A DNA stretch of 30,197 nt from Isotricha intestinalis (taxonomy: Eukaryota; Ciliophora; Litostomatea; Vestibuliferida; Isotrichidae), in NCBI GenBank assembly GCA_023807065.1, contig JAJJLU010003805.1, positions 1-30,197 of the forward strand. Reading direction: 5' to 3'. Positions within the stretch are counted from its first letter, which is position 1. Every line of letters begins with the position of its first letter. This document shows positions 18,401-27,604 of the stretch, one piece after another. A model generated the notes under the pieces. That model saw only the letters and a list, made by a program, of their open reading frames with translations. It did no database searches and was not told the origin of the DNA. The translations under genes and the position numbers were made by a program.

Positions 18401-19673
18401 TTTCTTCTTTTTCTTTTTTAATTCTATCTTCTTCTTCTTTTTCTTTTTGATTAATTTTATCTTCTTTTTCTAAATTATATCTTGATTCAAGTATATTATA
18501 AAAATTATCTTTTCCATATTTAGCTAAACCTTTATAATATTTATCTCTTCTTTTAATTTTTTGTTCCCAATAATCATGTAATGGTCTTGGATGAGTTGTA
18601 AAAGTTCCAGTTGATTTTTTGAATATATTACATAATCTTTTGATTATTTCATCATCACTTAAAAAAATATTCATTTCATCTTCTAAATTATTTTCACCGT
18701 ATTCCCATTGTAAACCTTTTTTTTTTTGTTCATTTTCATTTAAAGTTTTCCAATGATTCATCAAATTATTTTCATCATTAGTTAATTTTCCATTTTTTTT
18801 TTCATAATCATCTAATAATCTAGAGAAAAAAGATTGAAAATCACTAACATTCATTTTACTTTCTTCTCTTTGTTCAATTTCTTTTTGTTTAGGATATAAT
18901 CTTCTCATAGTTTCATTAGTAAATTTAGGTTTAAAAGAATTTTCAACACTTTGTCCTGTTCCGCCAAAATAATCTACAAAAGAAGAAAAAGCATTATTTG
19001 TTTTATTCATATTTTGAGTTTTAAATTGATTACTTGGATAATTATTTGATGAATAATATTGAGTTGAATAACCATTCATTTGACTTTGTAAATTTTCCAT
19101 AAAGATTTTATTATAATGTTGAATACTGTAATTCACATCATCATTTGAATAATTTAATAGAGGTTGAATTCTCTTATTTATTTTTAAATGTTTTTTTTCT
19201 TTCACACGATAACTCAAAAAAAATTTAAATAATTCATCTGGATTTGTTTGCATATAACCTTTTTGACGATAATATTCATCTTTTAAATTTTGAAATAATT
19301 GTTCAGGAATTAATTGATAATTTACTTGATTATTTTCTTGAGGATTATTTTGATATTTAGTTTGATAAAATTGATTAGTATTTGAATAATTAGTTTGATT
19401 AAAATTATTTTGACTTTGATTATATTCATTTTGAGACATTCCAGTTTGATTCATATTTTGATTATAATTAGTTTGAGAATTCATTGGATTTGTGTTGTAG
19501 AAATTTTGATTAGTTGATTGATTAAAATTATTATTTGATTGATTCACGTTTGGAACTTCGTCTTCTATTACTATATCTTCAAAGTTTTGATCGTATTTTG
19601 CTTCTTCTACATCATCATATTTATTTAAAAGAATTGATTGACCATCAAATATATATTGACGTGGATAAGACAT
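15465..19673 (-). CDS. Large Cys/His-motif protein, function unknown
   Basis: 1402 residues, uninterrupted. Residues ~45-135 are Asn/Gln/Tyr-rich and resemble a prion-like segment. The middle (~370-600) is highly charged and helical. Several Cys/His clusters follow: CPLYCTHNSHN around 675; Cys958, Cys964, Cys987 and His991 (ending KCPYAH), a variant CCCH finger; CNGCGKNSGGKQLCNFCKYH near 1030-1050, a treble-clef-like Cys4; and CKCGKPYDECDGAH (Cys1302, Cys1304, Cys1311, His1315), close to a CDGSH iron-sulphur motif. The C-terminus (PWSYPKQGFIEPGPLFEKSL, then KLGERDLEKLRLPYHEI) looks ordered. I do not recognise the family. A 16-T run at 17079-17094 encodes a Lys tract. Confidence 0.85.
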   Translation of the reverse strand: MSYPRQYIFDGQSILLNKYDDVEEAKYDQNFEDIVIEDEVPNVNQSNNNFNQSTNQNFYNTNPMNSQTNYNQNMNQTGMSQNEYNQSQNNFNQTNYSNTNQFYQTKYQNNPQENNQVNYQLIPEQLFQNLKDEYYRQKGYMQTNPDELFKFFLSYRVKEKKHLKINKRIQPLLNYSNDDVNYSIQHYNKIFMENLQSQMNGYSTQYYSSNNYPSNQFKTQNMNKTNNAFSSFVDYFGGTGQSVENSFKPKFTNETMRRLYPKQKEIEQREESKMNVSDFQSFFSRLLDDYEKKNGKLTNDENNLMNHWKTLNENEQKKKGLQWEYGENNLEDEMNIFLSDDEIIKRLCNIFKKSTGTFTTHPRPLHDYWEQKIKRRDKYYKGLAKYGKDNFYNILESRYNLEKEDKINQKEKEEEDRIKKEKEERESKKLSKEEKEELYKKFDQLSKPKDRYKTGRVMINLRNQFKYDNIIKKMIKTEFQDNKLFKFPEEYAVRDTDEERKILFKNSLEKGVLNDNKIKKKTEKIKEYMTERNDKDIENEEKEKDRIEKILYEDRKLENYIKSMVIKYYKKMQSRLSTGKIELISNFLNQVEQNIRKNFPEAAKRKFGNKDPSNNQNAYKYKKLHKYYSDGLKYYFFKLLRRLGVNEKGKFVFAKTDNLSFWGPAMSNNCKVHTNGCPLYCTHNSHNTMILEQREKNFNEIFNNGENNLQKDEKFNMWRRPELIKEKEKIFMCLDDARQCTFEPNINKTTDDIFKINNMNQEELVATRANNDKWIDEMGENFSTRFPVVFKDGVCKKAKIAFASGKFDETNKILEKAFNIDDIKAYFEPKYAIYLKKKREEERINEEKRKNDPNQPKEDPKKKKKQVIPDNFNNAKNKEICLEVYMMIKAMEDYKKNRKKTANKLKDEIAMIEFNKKILNNETVDTKSISVNKKFSDENPKFTFIKDKYFNYFKTIMCPLKNQCPYDLRPRWPHSDINAVKQFGGKCPYAHQVSELKFEQEINEKIKLRKNLLKTIEKDLDPKIDKEWFPSGPIVSCNGCGKNSGGKQLCNFCKYHQKNNAQLEKDKKAAKTTNERILKKIKYEGKPEEIDQDYMRKFGMLKKAITLYSFRRYTDADKIITQLHNMVQEEQAERDEKFRNLDIKWRKKLEINQEIPKEVLNYQVTQSVLDHFKIKIPLSTFLVYSDKMRKGNKFSIYNRHTYLNRQIEEFYDQVRRTMAKYDTNINQIKERIILLEKYISKGKKLQHEEPENYEKLNTKYKTFKDKMCSNLHPDYTKKIYSLDGREIPQSAYDREEIRKYFCKCGKPYDECDGAHNPNQLNLIKPTKDKQLMENNVRFLEAQKKQSSVIVPWSYPKQGFIEPGPLFEKSLVKQYGQEFKRTKSAKKLGERDLEKLRLPYHEI

Positions 19674-19882
19674 TTATATTTGTTATTAAAAAATTTTATA
19701 ATCTTTGATTTTTTTTATTTTTTTTTTAATTTTTTTTTCATTTAATTAAATTATTTTTTAAATTATTATTTCATATGAATTTGAATATTTAATTAAAAAA
19801 ACATAAAAAAAAGAAGTTTTATCCATAAAAGAAATAAATTTAAAAATTAAACTTTTTAAATTTAATATTCTTCAAAATAATT

Positions 19883-22144
19883 TTATTTTTGAGTTTCAAG
19901 TTTTTTATCTTCAGCAATTTTAGCTTTAATTTTAGCCCAATCGACAGTATTATCTCTGGATAACTCAATAAATTTAGAATTAACTTCTTCCAATCCAACA
20001 CTTTCCAAATATTTTTGTCTATAAGCTAAAACAGTATCAATATGGGTTTTAAAATTAAGTGCTAAATTTAAAGCTCTATCCCATCTAAATAAATTTATAT
20101 TAATTTTAATAGCTCTATAAATTAATTTCCCTTGAATTAATATATTTTCTGCTTCATCAATTCGATTAGATAATAATAAAACATATGCAGAGATTAAATT
20201 TTCATTATAATTTTGTTCTTTTAATTTTAATATTTTTTCAATGAAATTAACTTTATCAACTTCATCAATTGAAGCAACAGCAGTTTCAGCGATTTGAATT
20301 TCTCTATAATTAATACAAATTGCACTGAATGCTGTCCATAAAACTTTATCTTTAACATATCTACATAATTTTAATCCTCTTTCAATTCCATCTTGATAAC
20401 TTAATAAATTTAATAATAATCCAGCATAAGGTGTTATTGTTTTTGAACATAATGATCCATCACTTTTTAATATATTACAAAAAGAACCAGTGAAATTTAG
20501 AATTTGACAATTTTTTCCTATATTACTTGCATCTTTTTCATATCTGCATCCATCTAAAATTTCCTTTTCTAAATAAACTGCATTTGGATAAACCCAAGCA
20601 TAAAATTTTTCATCGGCAATTGCACATAACATATCATTTGAATCATTCCAAGAGAATGAATCACACATATTTGTTATTTTAACTACTTTAGGAATATATA
20701 CATTACTTATATATAAATCTTTATTTGTATCTGTGAAACATACTTTTCTATCTCTACTCAAATCACTTTGATTTAATTGTATTTCACATATATCCATTGT
20801 ATGATTAATTTCTACATTAAGAGGTTTTCCACTTTGAATATCATATAATTTTATTGTTTTTGGATTATTTGGAGGTAAAATTGCAATAATATCATTAGAT
20901 ATACCAATCATTTTTTTAGATAATAAAGAAAATCTAACTCCAGTAATTTGAGGAGATTGAATTTGTTTACCATCATAAGTATAAATATTTAATCCATTCA
21001 TATCATCTAACAAAGCGAAATATCTAGGACACATTAAAATCATTTTAACTTTTTCTTTAATATCAAATTTATAAGGAGCATTTAAATTATCAACATTATA
21101 AATATGACATTGATTATTAGTAACAACAATTAAAAAATCATAACCAAGAGTCATATCAATTAATCTTTCATTAAAATCTATTTCAGCGAATCCATCAGTT
21201 TGAAAATCTGTGACAATTAATTTATTATTTTCATCTAATCTAACTTCAATATTTTTCCAAGAAACAGCTCTATCAATAATACTTCCAAAAACAACAGAAC
21301 CATTTCCTCCAGCCCCAGCAACAGTAGTTCCATCACCACTCCAACTTAGTTTAAATATGCTTCCAGAATCTATTTTATTAAAAGAATATGTCCAACCTGT
21401 TTTATTACATAATCTCATCATATCAAATGAACCTACTGCAAAATATTCTCCTGAAGGGGCCCATGCTATTGATGTTGTTACGTAATTATATGGTAAACTT
21501 ACAAATAAATTTCTACCATATTGATCCCATACTTTATATTTCCTATCTTCACCACCTGATATTATTAACTTATTTGAAAAATTCCAATCAACACAAAGAA
21601 CTATTTCATCATGAGCTTTCCAAGAAAGAGTTTTATTTCCTCCTTTAAAAATAGGTTTAATCGAAAGATTTTTTTCATTTGAATAAAGCATATAATTTTC
21701 ATCAGGAGACCAAGAAATAGCATAAACAGGAGAAGAATTTTCTACTAATTTAGAACGTAAGACACCTTGTCTACTCCAGATTTTAACAATACCATCTTCA
21801 CCACTTGTTGCAATAGCTTGACCATCACTATTCCATTTAATACATATTATTGCAGTTGAATGTGCTGAGTCAACAATCTTTTCTACTTTACCTGTCTTAC
21901 TAATTACTTTCAATGTTCCGTCTGATGTACCTAAGGCTATTGTATCTATTTGTGATGATGGTCCCCATTCGATACATGTACATGATATATCCATTTCTAA
22001 AAATTGAGAAATGTATTCACCATTGTAATCCCATGTTAAAATTGTCTTGTTACTTAAAGTATATAACTTGTTGTCTGGAGCCCAACTACATGATGATACT
22101 AATTCTGTGTGATGGTCTTCAGATTTTTTTATTTTAAGTTTCAT
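19883..22144 (-). CDS. IFT80: Intraflagellar transport protein IFT80
   Basis: 753 residues, near the usual ~760-780 for IFT80, and collinear with it. The first WD40 propeller covers ~1-290 (CSWAPDNKLYTLSNKTILTW, then SGEDGIVKIWSRQG and GGEDRKYKVWDQYGRNLF). A second propeller covers ~290-560 and an alpha-solenoid ~570-745. Highly conserved IFT80 blocks are present: APSGEYFAVGSFDMMRLCNK, GTTVAGAGGNGSVVFG and DRAVSWKNIEVRL. IFT80 is a subunit of the IFT-B complex that carries cargo along axonemes. No introns are seen. The start ATG is at 22144, with MKLKIKKSEDHHTELVSS matching the family N-terminus. It is divergent from a low-complexity gene by 173 bp. Confidence 0.97.
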   Translation of the reverse strand: MKLKIKKSEDHHTELVSSCSWAPDNKLYTLSNKTILTWDYNGEYISQFLEMDISCTCIEWGPSSQIDTIALGTSDGTLKVISKTGKVEKIVDSAHSTAIICIKWNSDGQAIATSGEDGIVKIWSRQGVLRSKLVENSSPVYAISWSPDENYMLYSNEKNLSIKPIFKGGNKTLSWKAHDEIVLCVDWNFSNKLIISGGEDRKYKVWDQYGRNLFVSLPYNYVTTSIAWAPSGEYFAVGSFDMMRLCNKTGWTYSFNKIDSGSIFKLSWSGDGTTVAGAGGNGSVVFGSIIDRAVSWKNIEVRLDENNKLIVTDFQTDGFAEIDFNERLIDMTLGYDFLIVVTNNQCHIYNVDNLNAPYKFDIKEKVKMILMCPRYFALLDDMNGLNIYTYDGKQIQSPQITGVRFSLLSKKMIGISNDIIAILPPNNPKTIKLYDIQSGKPLNVEINHTMDICEIQLNQSDLSRDRKVCFTDTNKDLYISNVYIPKVVKITNMCDSFSWNDSNDMLCAIADEKFYAWVYPNAVYLEKEILDGCRYEKDASNIGKNCQILNFTGSFCNILKSDGSLCSKTITPYAGLLLNLLSYQDGIERGLKLCRYVKDKVLWTAFSAICINYREIQIAETAVASIDEVDKVNFIEKILKLKEQNYNENLISAYVLLLSNRIDEAENILIQGKLIYRAIKININLFRWDRALNLALNFKTHIDTVLAYRQKYLESVGLEEVNSKFIELSRDNTVDWAKIKAKIAEDKKLETQK

Positions 22145-22317
22145 TTTTTTTCTTTAAGTTTTTTATATGATTTTTAAAAAATTTAGATTGATTTGGTTTT
22201 TTATTCTTTAATTTTTATTATATTTATTGAGAGAAACGTTCATTTATTTATTTATTTTTTTTTTGGTATGAATAATTTTTGATTGATTTTTTAAAATTTA
22301 AATTTTTTTTTTGAAAT

Positions 22318-23889
22318 ATGAATTCGATTAAAATTACTAGTTTGGAATTAGAAAGTCCTGGGACTGAGAAATTAATGCATATTGAAAATAACAGTGAGAA
22401 AAGCCAAAATGATAATAATGAAGATTTTACATCTTCAGAAAAAAATGATAAAATATTTCAAAATTTAATGTCATTGTCAAAAATAAAAAATTCAAATTTT
22501 GAGATTAATTCCTCGACTAAGAACAACGATAATAATAATTCTAAACTTTCAATTGAAGAATTAGATACCAACAAAGTTAAAGAAACTATAAATAAAGAAA
22601 ATAATATTACAAATAATAAAGAAGATGAAGATTATACTTCAATTTCAACAATTTGTAATTATTATTTACAGAGTGAAAGTGATTTCAAAATTGGAAAGAA
22701 ACAATTTAATAATAATAAAAAAGATAATAATGATTGTAGAAGAAATATTTCTCCTTTTTTCATAAGTCCAATAATAGGAAATATTATTGAAAATATTGGA
22801 CAATCAGAAAAAAAATTATTAAGTAAAAATAAAAGTAAAATTAGTAAAATCATTCAAAAAATTAAAAAAGAATCTAGAAATAATAGTTTTTTAAATGATA
22901 AAAAAAAAAATAAAAAATATTTAACTCCTAGAACTATTAGTACAGAAAATAATAAAAATGCTTTGACTAAATTTAATATGAAATATAATTCTGCTAATAA
23001 AATATCAACAATTGAAGAAAAAAAACCTCTTTTAGATATTATAAAAAAAATAAAACAAAAAAAACAAAAGAAAAACTTAAATACAAAATTAATTCCTCAC
23101 AGTAAAATAAATATTAAATTTAATTATAATATAAATAATAATTACAAACCAATTTTAACAAAAAGAAATTTATCTAATGATTCTAAAAACAAAAAAACTG
23201 ATAATTTTTACCATACAATTTATAATACAAATAAAACATTAGGAATATATTCTTATCTTCACAAAAATAAATCAAATTCAAAAGTAAATTATAAATTAGT
23301 ATCCAATAATTCAATTCCTAAACGTTATTCTTATTCTTTTATGAATAATTATCATGATAAGAGTAATATTGAAAATAAAAAAAATTCTCTAAAATATAAT
23401 TTTAAATTAACTCCAAATTCATCTCGTAATAATTTATCATTAAATAATTATTATAATTCTCAAAGTAAAAGAATATTTTCAAAATATTCTATTATTAAAT
23501 CTCCAAATAAACAATTAAATATTCAAACAGAAAGAACAACAAATAAAACTAAAAATTATTATTATACAAAAACAAAAATAAATAGCAATTCTGCTTTTAA
23601 TTTTTGTTCAACTAATTCTAATTCAAATTCTAATTATAGTTCAAATGTTAATACAACTATTGGAAATAATAAATATGTAGCTGAATATACTTATGAAAAT
23701 ATTCCTTCAAGTTTTAAGTTAAATTCTGAAAATAATAAAATTAAAAAAATTATTTGCTATGTAAATAAAATGTATAAAGACTTTAAAGATAAAGAAAAAG
23801 TAAATCAAACAAAAAGAGAAAAAGAAGATATTATAAATAAAAAAATTGAAGATACAATTATCAAAATTAGAAGTAATAATATTGGTTAA
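22318..23889 (+). CDS. Basic Asn/Lys/Ser-rich low-complexity protein
   Basis: 523 residues. The N-terminal ~120 residues are acidic/polar (EDEDYTSISTICNYYLQSES). The rest is strongly basic, with many Lys, Asn, Ser and Tyr and repeated short SxxN motifs, and no predicted globular core until a C-terminal helix (~470-515, KIKKIICYVNKMYKDFKDKE) that could form a coiled coil. No membrane segment or signal is seen. I recognise no family. Such proteins in AT-rich protists are often intrinsically disordered cytoskeleton-associated factors, but that is only a guess. It shares its 173-bp upstream region with IFT80. Confidence 0.65.
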   Translation: MNSIKITSLELESPGTEKLMHIENNSEKSQNDNNEDFTSSEKNDKIFQNLMSLSKIKNSNFEINSSTKNNDNNNSKLSIEELDTNKVKETINKENNITNNKEDEDYTSISTICNYYLQSESDFKIGKKQFNNNKKDNNDCRRNISPFFISPIIGNIIENIGQSEKKLLSKNKSKISKIIQKIKKESRNNSFLNDKKKNKKYLTPRTISTENNKNALTKFNMKYNSANKISTIEEKKPLLDIIKKIKQKKQKKNLNTKLIPHSKINIKFNYNINNNYKPILTKRNLSNDSKNKKTDNFYHTIYNTNKTLGIYSYLHKNKSNSKVNYKLVSNNSIPKRYSYSFMNNYHDKSNIENKKNSLKYNFKLTPNSSRNNLSLNNYYNSQSKRIFSKYSIIKSPNKQLNIQTERTTNKTKNYYYTKTKINSNSAFNFCSTNSNSNSNYSSNVNTTIGNNKYVAEYTYENIPSSFKLNSENNKIKKIICYVNKMYKDFKDKEKVNQTKREKEDIINKKIEDTIIKIRSNNIG

Positions 23890-24311
23890 AAAAATTATAA
23901 GTTTATTTTTAAAATAACTAATTACTTTTAGAAAGTAATTAATAAATATTAAATTTATTTATTTAATCTATAATTTTTTTCAAAAATATTTTCTTTTTAA
24001 TACCCTTCTTAAAATAAAAATAGGTTGAATTATATATTTTTCAATTAAAATTTCTTTTTTAAATAAATAATTGAAAATATTTAAGAGTAAGAATTGATAA
24101 AAATATAATTAATTAACTATGATAAAAAAACTAAATTTATATCATTTATTCAAAATAAAATTAAATATTTTAAATTTAATATTGTTTTTAAGATAAATAT
24201 AAAAATTTTCACAGATTTAAAAACAAAAAGAATTTAAATAAAAAATAAAAGTATAAATGAATTCAATTAACAATAAATACTTGGAAATTTACAAAAAAAG
24301 ATAAAAATAAA
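23890..24311. other. 422-bp AT-rich intergenic region
   Basis: It holds a perfect hairpin near its left end (23919-23941) and otherwise only A/T-rich sequence with stops in all frames. No RNA gene or relic coding frame is recognised. It probably covers the 3' UTR of the basic protein gene and the promoter of the degenerate Rab gene. Confidence 0.45.
23919..23941 (+). repeat. Perfect 10-bp inverted repeat with 3-nt loop
   Basis: TAATTACTTT, loop TAG, AAAGTAATTA, beginning 30 bp after the stop of the upstream gene. In RNA it would form a short hairpin in the 3' UTR. It could relate to 3'-end formation or be chance in AT-rich DNA. Confidence 0.6.
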
Positions 24312-24947
24312 ATGGAAACAATATCAAATTTATTTAAATCAGGTTTTAATATGTTTATGCAATTAAATAATTTTAGATTGAAAAATTTAGAAGAAGAATT
24401 AAAAAAATATACAATTTTAATAGTAGGAGAACATCAAAGTGGAAAATCTTCATTTTTTAATAGATTTATTTATAATGAATTTAATTTAGAAATAAAGCCA
24501 AATAATGAATTAACAATAGCAACAAAAAAATTAAAATTTTTTGAAGAAACATTAAATATAGAATTAATAGATGTAAACAGTAATAATTCTCCTAAAAATA
24601 ATCCTAAATTTTATGAAGATTTAAATATAAGTGGAATTTTTGTGTTATATGATATAACTAAATATGAAAGTTTTGAAAAAGTTGATATTTGGGTTAACTA
24701 TTTAAGATTATATGTTAAAAATAATACTCCTATTGTGATATGTGGAAATAAAAGTGATTTATGTTTTTTAAAAAATGTTCATACTTTAGAATTAGAAGAA
24801 AAAGCTTTAGCTTTAAATTGTGATTTTGTTGAAGTCACTTGCACTGATAATAAATTCATTGATGAGGCTGTTAAATGTTTAGTTGGTAAAATTTATTATT
24901 TAAATCTTCCTCCAAATAAACAAAAATATTTAAATAATCTTAATTAA
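24312..24947 (+). CDS. Degenerate Rab-like protein (possible pseudo-GTPase)
   Basis: 211 residues. A ~32-residue N-terminal helix precedes a Rab fold. The P-loop GEHQSGKS (39-46) and NKSD (146-149) remain. The G3 motif is lost: DVNS (87-90) stands where DTAG should be, with no following Gln, and switch II is replaced by NSPKNNPKFYEDL. The switch I Thr is not clearly placed. FVLYDITKYESFEKVDIWVN matches the Rab beta5/alpha3 region. The C-terminus (PPNKQKYLNNLN) has no Cys, so it is not prenylated. It probably binds nucleotide without normal switching or hydrolysis. RABL or other Rab-like families are alternatives. A coiled-coil gene starts 49 bp downstream on the same strand. Confidence 0.85.
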   Translation: METISNLFKSGFNMFMQLNNFRLKNLEEELKKYTILIVGEHQSGKSSFFNRFIYNEFNLEIKPNNELTIATKKLKFFEETLNIELIDVNSNNSPKNNPKFYEDLNISGIFVLYDITKYESFEKVDIWVNYLRLYVKNNTPIVICGNKSDLCFLKNVHTLELEEKALALNCDFVEVTCTDNKFIDEAVKCLVGKIYYLNLPPNKQKYLNNLN

Positions 24948-24996
24948 ACAATTTATTAAAATTATTTTTTCACAGGTTTTTTTTTTATAAATATAA

Positions 24997-26331
24997 ATGA
25001 ATAAATTGAATTTTAATAAACAAAAAAAAAATTTAAAAAATTTATCAAGAGATTATACTCCAAATAATAAATCAGTAAATAAAAGTATTGAAAATCATTC
25101 TTCAAAGAATAATAATAATTCAATTGAATTTTCTTCAAATTTTTCTCCAAAAACAAAATTAATTAAAAAAAGAAACACAAGAACAAATTCTTATAATATT
25201 TATAATAATTTTAAAACAGAAAACAATCAAACAAATTCGAATTTTTCTGTTAATCACATAAAAAAAATTAAATCAAATTCAAAAGAAAAAGAAAAAGAGC
25301 ATTTAAACACATTAAACAATTCACATTCTAAAAATTATAATATTCAATATATGAATAAAATAAACACTAATTCAATTCATGGAATTCCAATTCATAAAAG
25401 ACAAACTAATTCTATGAAAGGATTATTTCAAAGTGTTAATTTTATAAATAAAATAAATAAAAAAAACAAAAATAATAATAATGAAAATAATTTACAACAT
25501 TCATATATGTTAACAACATCAAATTTAAATATTAATTTTAATAATCTTGGAAATAATGATTTAAAAAAAAATAATGATTCTAAAAAAAATAAAGGTCTTA
25601 ATAATTCTTTTGATGACTTTTCTGAAAATTCTTCTTCAAGAAATAATAATAATAACTTAATATTAAATGAAGAAATAAAATTTAAAATAAAGAATATTAA
25701 TAATCAAATATCAGAATTAATTAATAATGTAAATGATAATGAAAAAGAATTAATTTTTAAAGAACTTGGAAAAAATTATAATTCAATTATAAAAAATCAC
25801 AAAAAAGAATTTAATAATTCAAATAATATAATTGAGACTCTTATTAAAGATAATAAAATATTAAAAAAACAAAATGAAGAACTTAATAGAAAATTTGAAA
25901 TGATAGAAAAAATAATGGATAATATCTCAAAAGACAATAAAAATTTAAAAAATGATTTAGCAAATAAAGATATAGAAATTAAAGAACTTCAAGATTCGGT
26001 TAATTATTTTTTAAAAGAATTGAAAAATCCAAAAAAAACAAATATTTTAAATAATATAAAAGAAGAAAGTAAAAAATCAGAAAGAACTGAAGAAGATGAT
26101 TCAATTAATATAAGTTTAGGTGATAATTTAAATATTCAAGTTCAAAATATAAATAACAAACAAAATAATTTAAAAAATAATTTAAATGTAATAAAACCAA
26201 ATTCAAAATTAAATTTGAATTTTGATAAAAATAAAGATTTTAATGAAGAATTTTTAGAAAATTATGATGAATTTTCACCTTCTTGGAGAAAAGAAGCTGA
26301 TAAAATGAGGCAAAGAAAAAAAGGGAATTAA
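24997..26331 (+). CDS. Asn-rich coiled-coil protein
   Basis: 444 residues. Residues 1-220 are Asn/Ser/Lys-rich and basic, without visible domains. Residues ~225-350 form a coiled coil (EEIKFKIKNINNQISELINN, later MIEKIMDNISKDNKNLKNDL). The C-terminal end is ordered: DEFSPSWRKEADKMRQRKKG. There is no membrane segment and no family I recognise. The gene starts just 49 bp after the degenerate Rab-like gene, the tightest same-strand spacing in the window, so the two transcripts may abut or be co-expressed. Confidence 0.7.
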   Translation: MNKLNFNKQKKNLKNLSRDYTPNNKSVNKSIENHSSKNNNNSIEFSSNFSPKTKLIKKRNTRTNSYNIYNNFKTENNQTNSNFSVNHIKKIKSNSKEKEKEHLNTLNNSHSKNYNIQYMNKINTNSIHGIPIHKRQTNSMKGLFQSVNFINKINKKNKNNNNENNLQHSYMLTTSNLNINFNNLGNNDLKKNNDSKKNKGLNNSFDDFSENSSSRNNNNNLILNEEIKFKIKNINNQISELINNVNDNEKELIFKELGKNYNSIIKNHKKEFNNSNNIIETLIKDNKILKKQNEELNRKFEMIEKIMDNISKDNKNLKNDLANKDIEIKELQDSVNYFLKELKNPKKTNILNNIKEESKKSERTEEDDSINISLGDNLNIQVQNINNKQNNLKNNLNVIKPNSKLNLNFDKNKDFNEEFLENYDEFSPSWRKEADKMRQRKKGN

Positions 26332-26454
26332 AATAAATATTCAAATTCTTTTCATTTTAAAAAAAGTTTTTTATATATATATAATTTTTTAATAATTTAT
26401 TACTATATCAAAGAAATAACTTTTTAATTTGCTTTAATTTTATATATTAAAAAG

Positions 26455-26487
26455 TCAATCAGAAAAAAAGAAAATTCTACTGATTGA
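26455..26487 (+). repeat. 8-bp inverted repeat, 17-nt loop
   Basis: TCAATCAG at 26455-26462 pairs perfectly with CTGATTGA at 26480-26487 across an A-rich loop. It lies in the gap upstream of the Tubby gene. It stands out because it includes G/C pairs in an otherwise nearly pure A/T spacer. Confidence 0.5.
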
Positions 26488-26534
26488 AATATAATAAAAA
26501 ATAAAGTTAATTTATATAATTAATTAAAATAATA

Positions 26535-27604
26535 ATGACATCTCTTAAAATTTCAAAAAATTTAAAAATTTCTAAAAATGTATCTAATTATAATGATATT
26601 TTAAACATTGAAAGTAAATTTAAATTAATTTATAAAAAGTTTTTAGAAGAAATGAGAATATTTCAAAAATGAATAAAATATCAAAGAATATTAAATTAAA
26701 ACTTTTAGATTATCCAATTGGGAAAAAAGAGAAAAAAAATTGTACTGATAATTTAAAAAACAATAATATAACTCTTTATTCTGAAAATGAATCAAATATG
26801 TGTGAATATTCTTCAAATAAAAGTGATACAGAAAGAGTTTTAGTTTTAGAAAAAGCAAATAACAATTATAAAGAAATAACTAAAAATGAAAATAAAACTG
26901 AATTGAATAATATTTATAATTTATTCACAACAAATACTTTAATAAATAATTTTTCTATTTCTCAAATTGAATGTTTTGTTTTTTCTCAAATACAAGAAAA
27001 TCAAATTTTAATGACTAATATTAAAGTTTATAAAAATTGCTTTAATATAATTAAAAATGATATAAAACAATTTAATTATGAAGCTGAAATTATTAAAAAT
27101 AATAATGTATTTATTATAGGAAAAATTGTAAAAAATAGTGTTAAATTAAAAATAAAATTATATATTACAAATAATCATAAAGAATATAAATATATTGGAA
27201 AAATTGTTTCAAATACATTAAGAAGTAAATTTAAAGTATTTTTTGGAAAGAAAGGAAATTATACTTTAAATTTAAAAATATCATTTGCTTTAAATTTTTT
27301 AGGACTTTTTGGAATGAGAAAAATGAAAGTTTGTATATTAGATAAAAAAGAAGATTTAATTTTTTTAAATAAAATTCCAGAATGGGATATAAAGTATCAA
27401 AAATATTCATTAAATTTTAATCAGAGAGTCCGTTTAACAAGCAAAAGAAATTTTATTTTAGAAGATAAAAATAAAAAAAATGTACTTCAATGTGGAAAAA
27501 TAGAAAATAATATTTATGCTTTAGATTATGAATCTCCTTTTAATCCTTTTCAAGCTTTTTCAATTAGTATAACAAGTATTGTTAATAAAATATTTTGTGA
27601 ATAG
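26535..27604 (+). CDS. TULP: Tubby-domain (TUB/TULP-like) protein, 5' end uncertain
   Basis: From the ATG at 26669 the frame gives 311 residues. Residues ~95-311 form a Tubby domain: VFIIGKIVKN, YKYIGKIVSNTLRSKFKVFF (YIGKLRSNxxGTKFxVYD in mouse), LNFLGLFGMRKMKVCIL, PEWDIKYQKYSLNFNQRVRL, VLQCGKIENNIYALDYESPF, FQAFSISIT and the hallmark terminal CE. Tubby proteins bind PI(4,5)P2 and bring membrane cargo to cilia with IFT-A. Of the two key lipid-binding residues of mouse tubby (Lys330, Arg332), Lys178 is kept but Val180 replaces Arg. An upstream 45-codon frame (26535-26672) overlaps the ATG in another frame. A 26-nt intron (26614-26639) would fuse them into 347 residues. It ends with TAG. Confidence 0.88.
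26614..26639 (+). other. Candidate 26-nt intron in Tubby gene
   Basis: GTAAAT at 26614 to AAAAAG at 26639. Removing it joins codon 27 of the upstream frame to the Tubby frame (new junction NIEIFRRNENISKMNKISKN). A more typical 3' end, TTTTTAG at 26646, would give a 33-nt intron but leave the TGA at 26670 in frame. The splice model is therefore weak. Confidence 0.35.

Noticed and set aside
21210..21485. Plus-strand ORFs at 21210-21485, 21388-21648 and 21913-22137
   Set aside because: All are antisense to the unmistakable IFT80 coding sequence.
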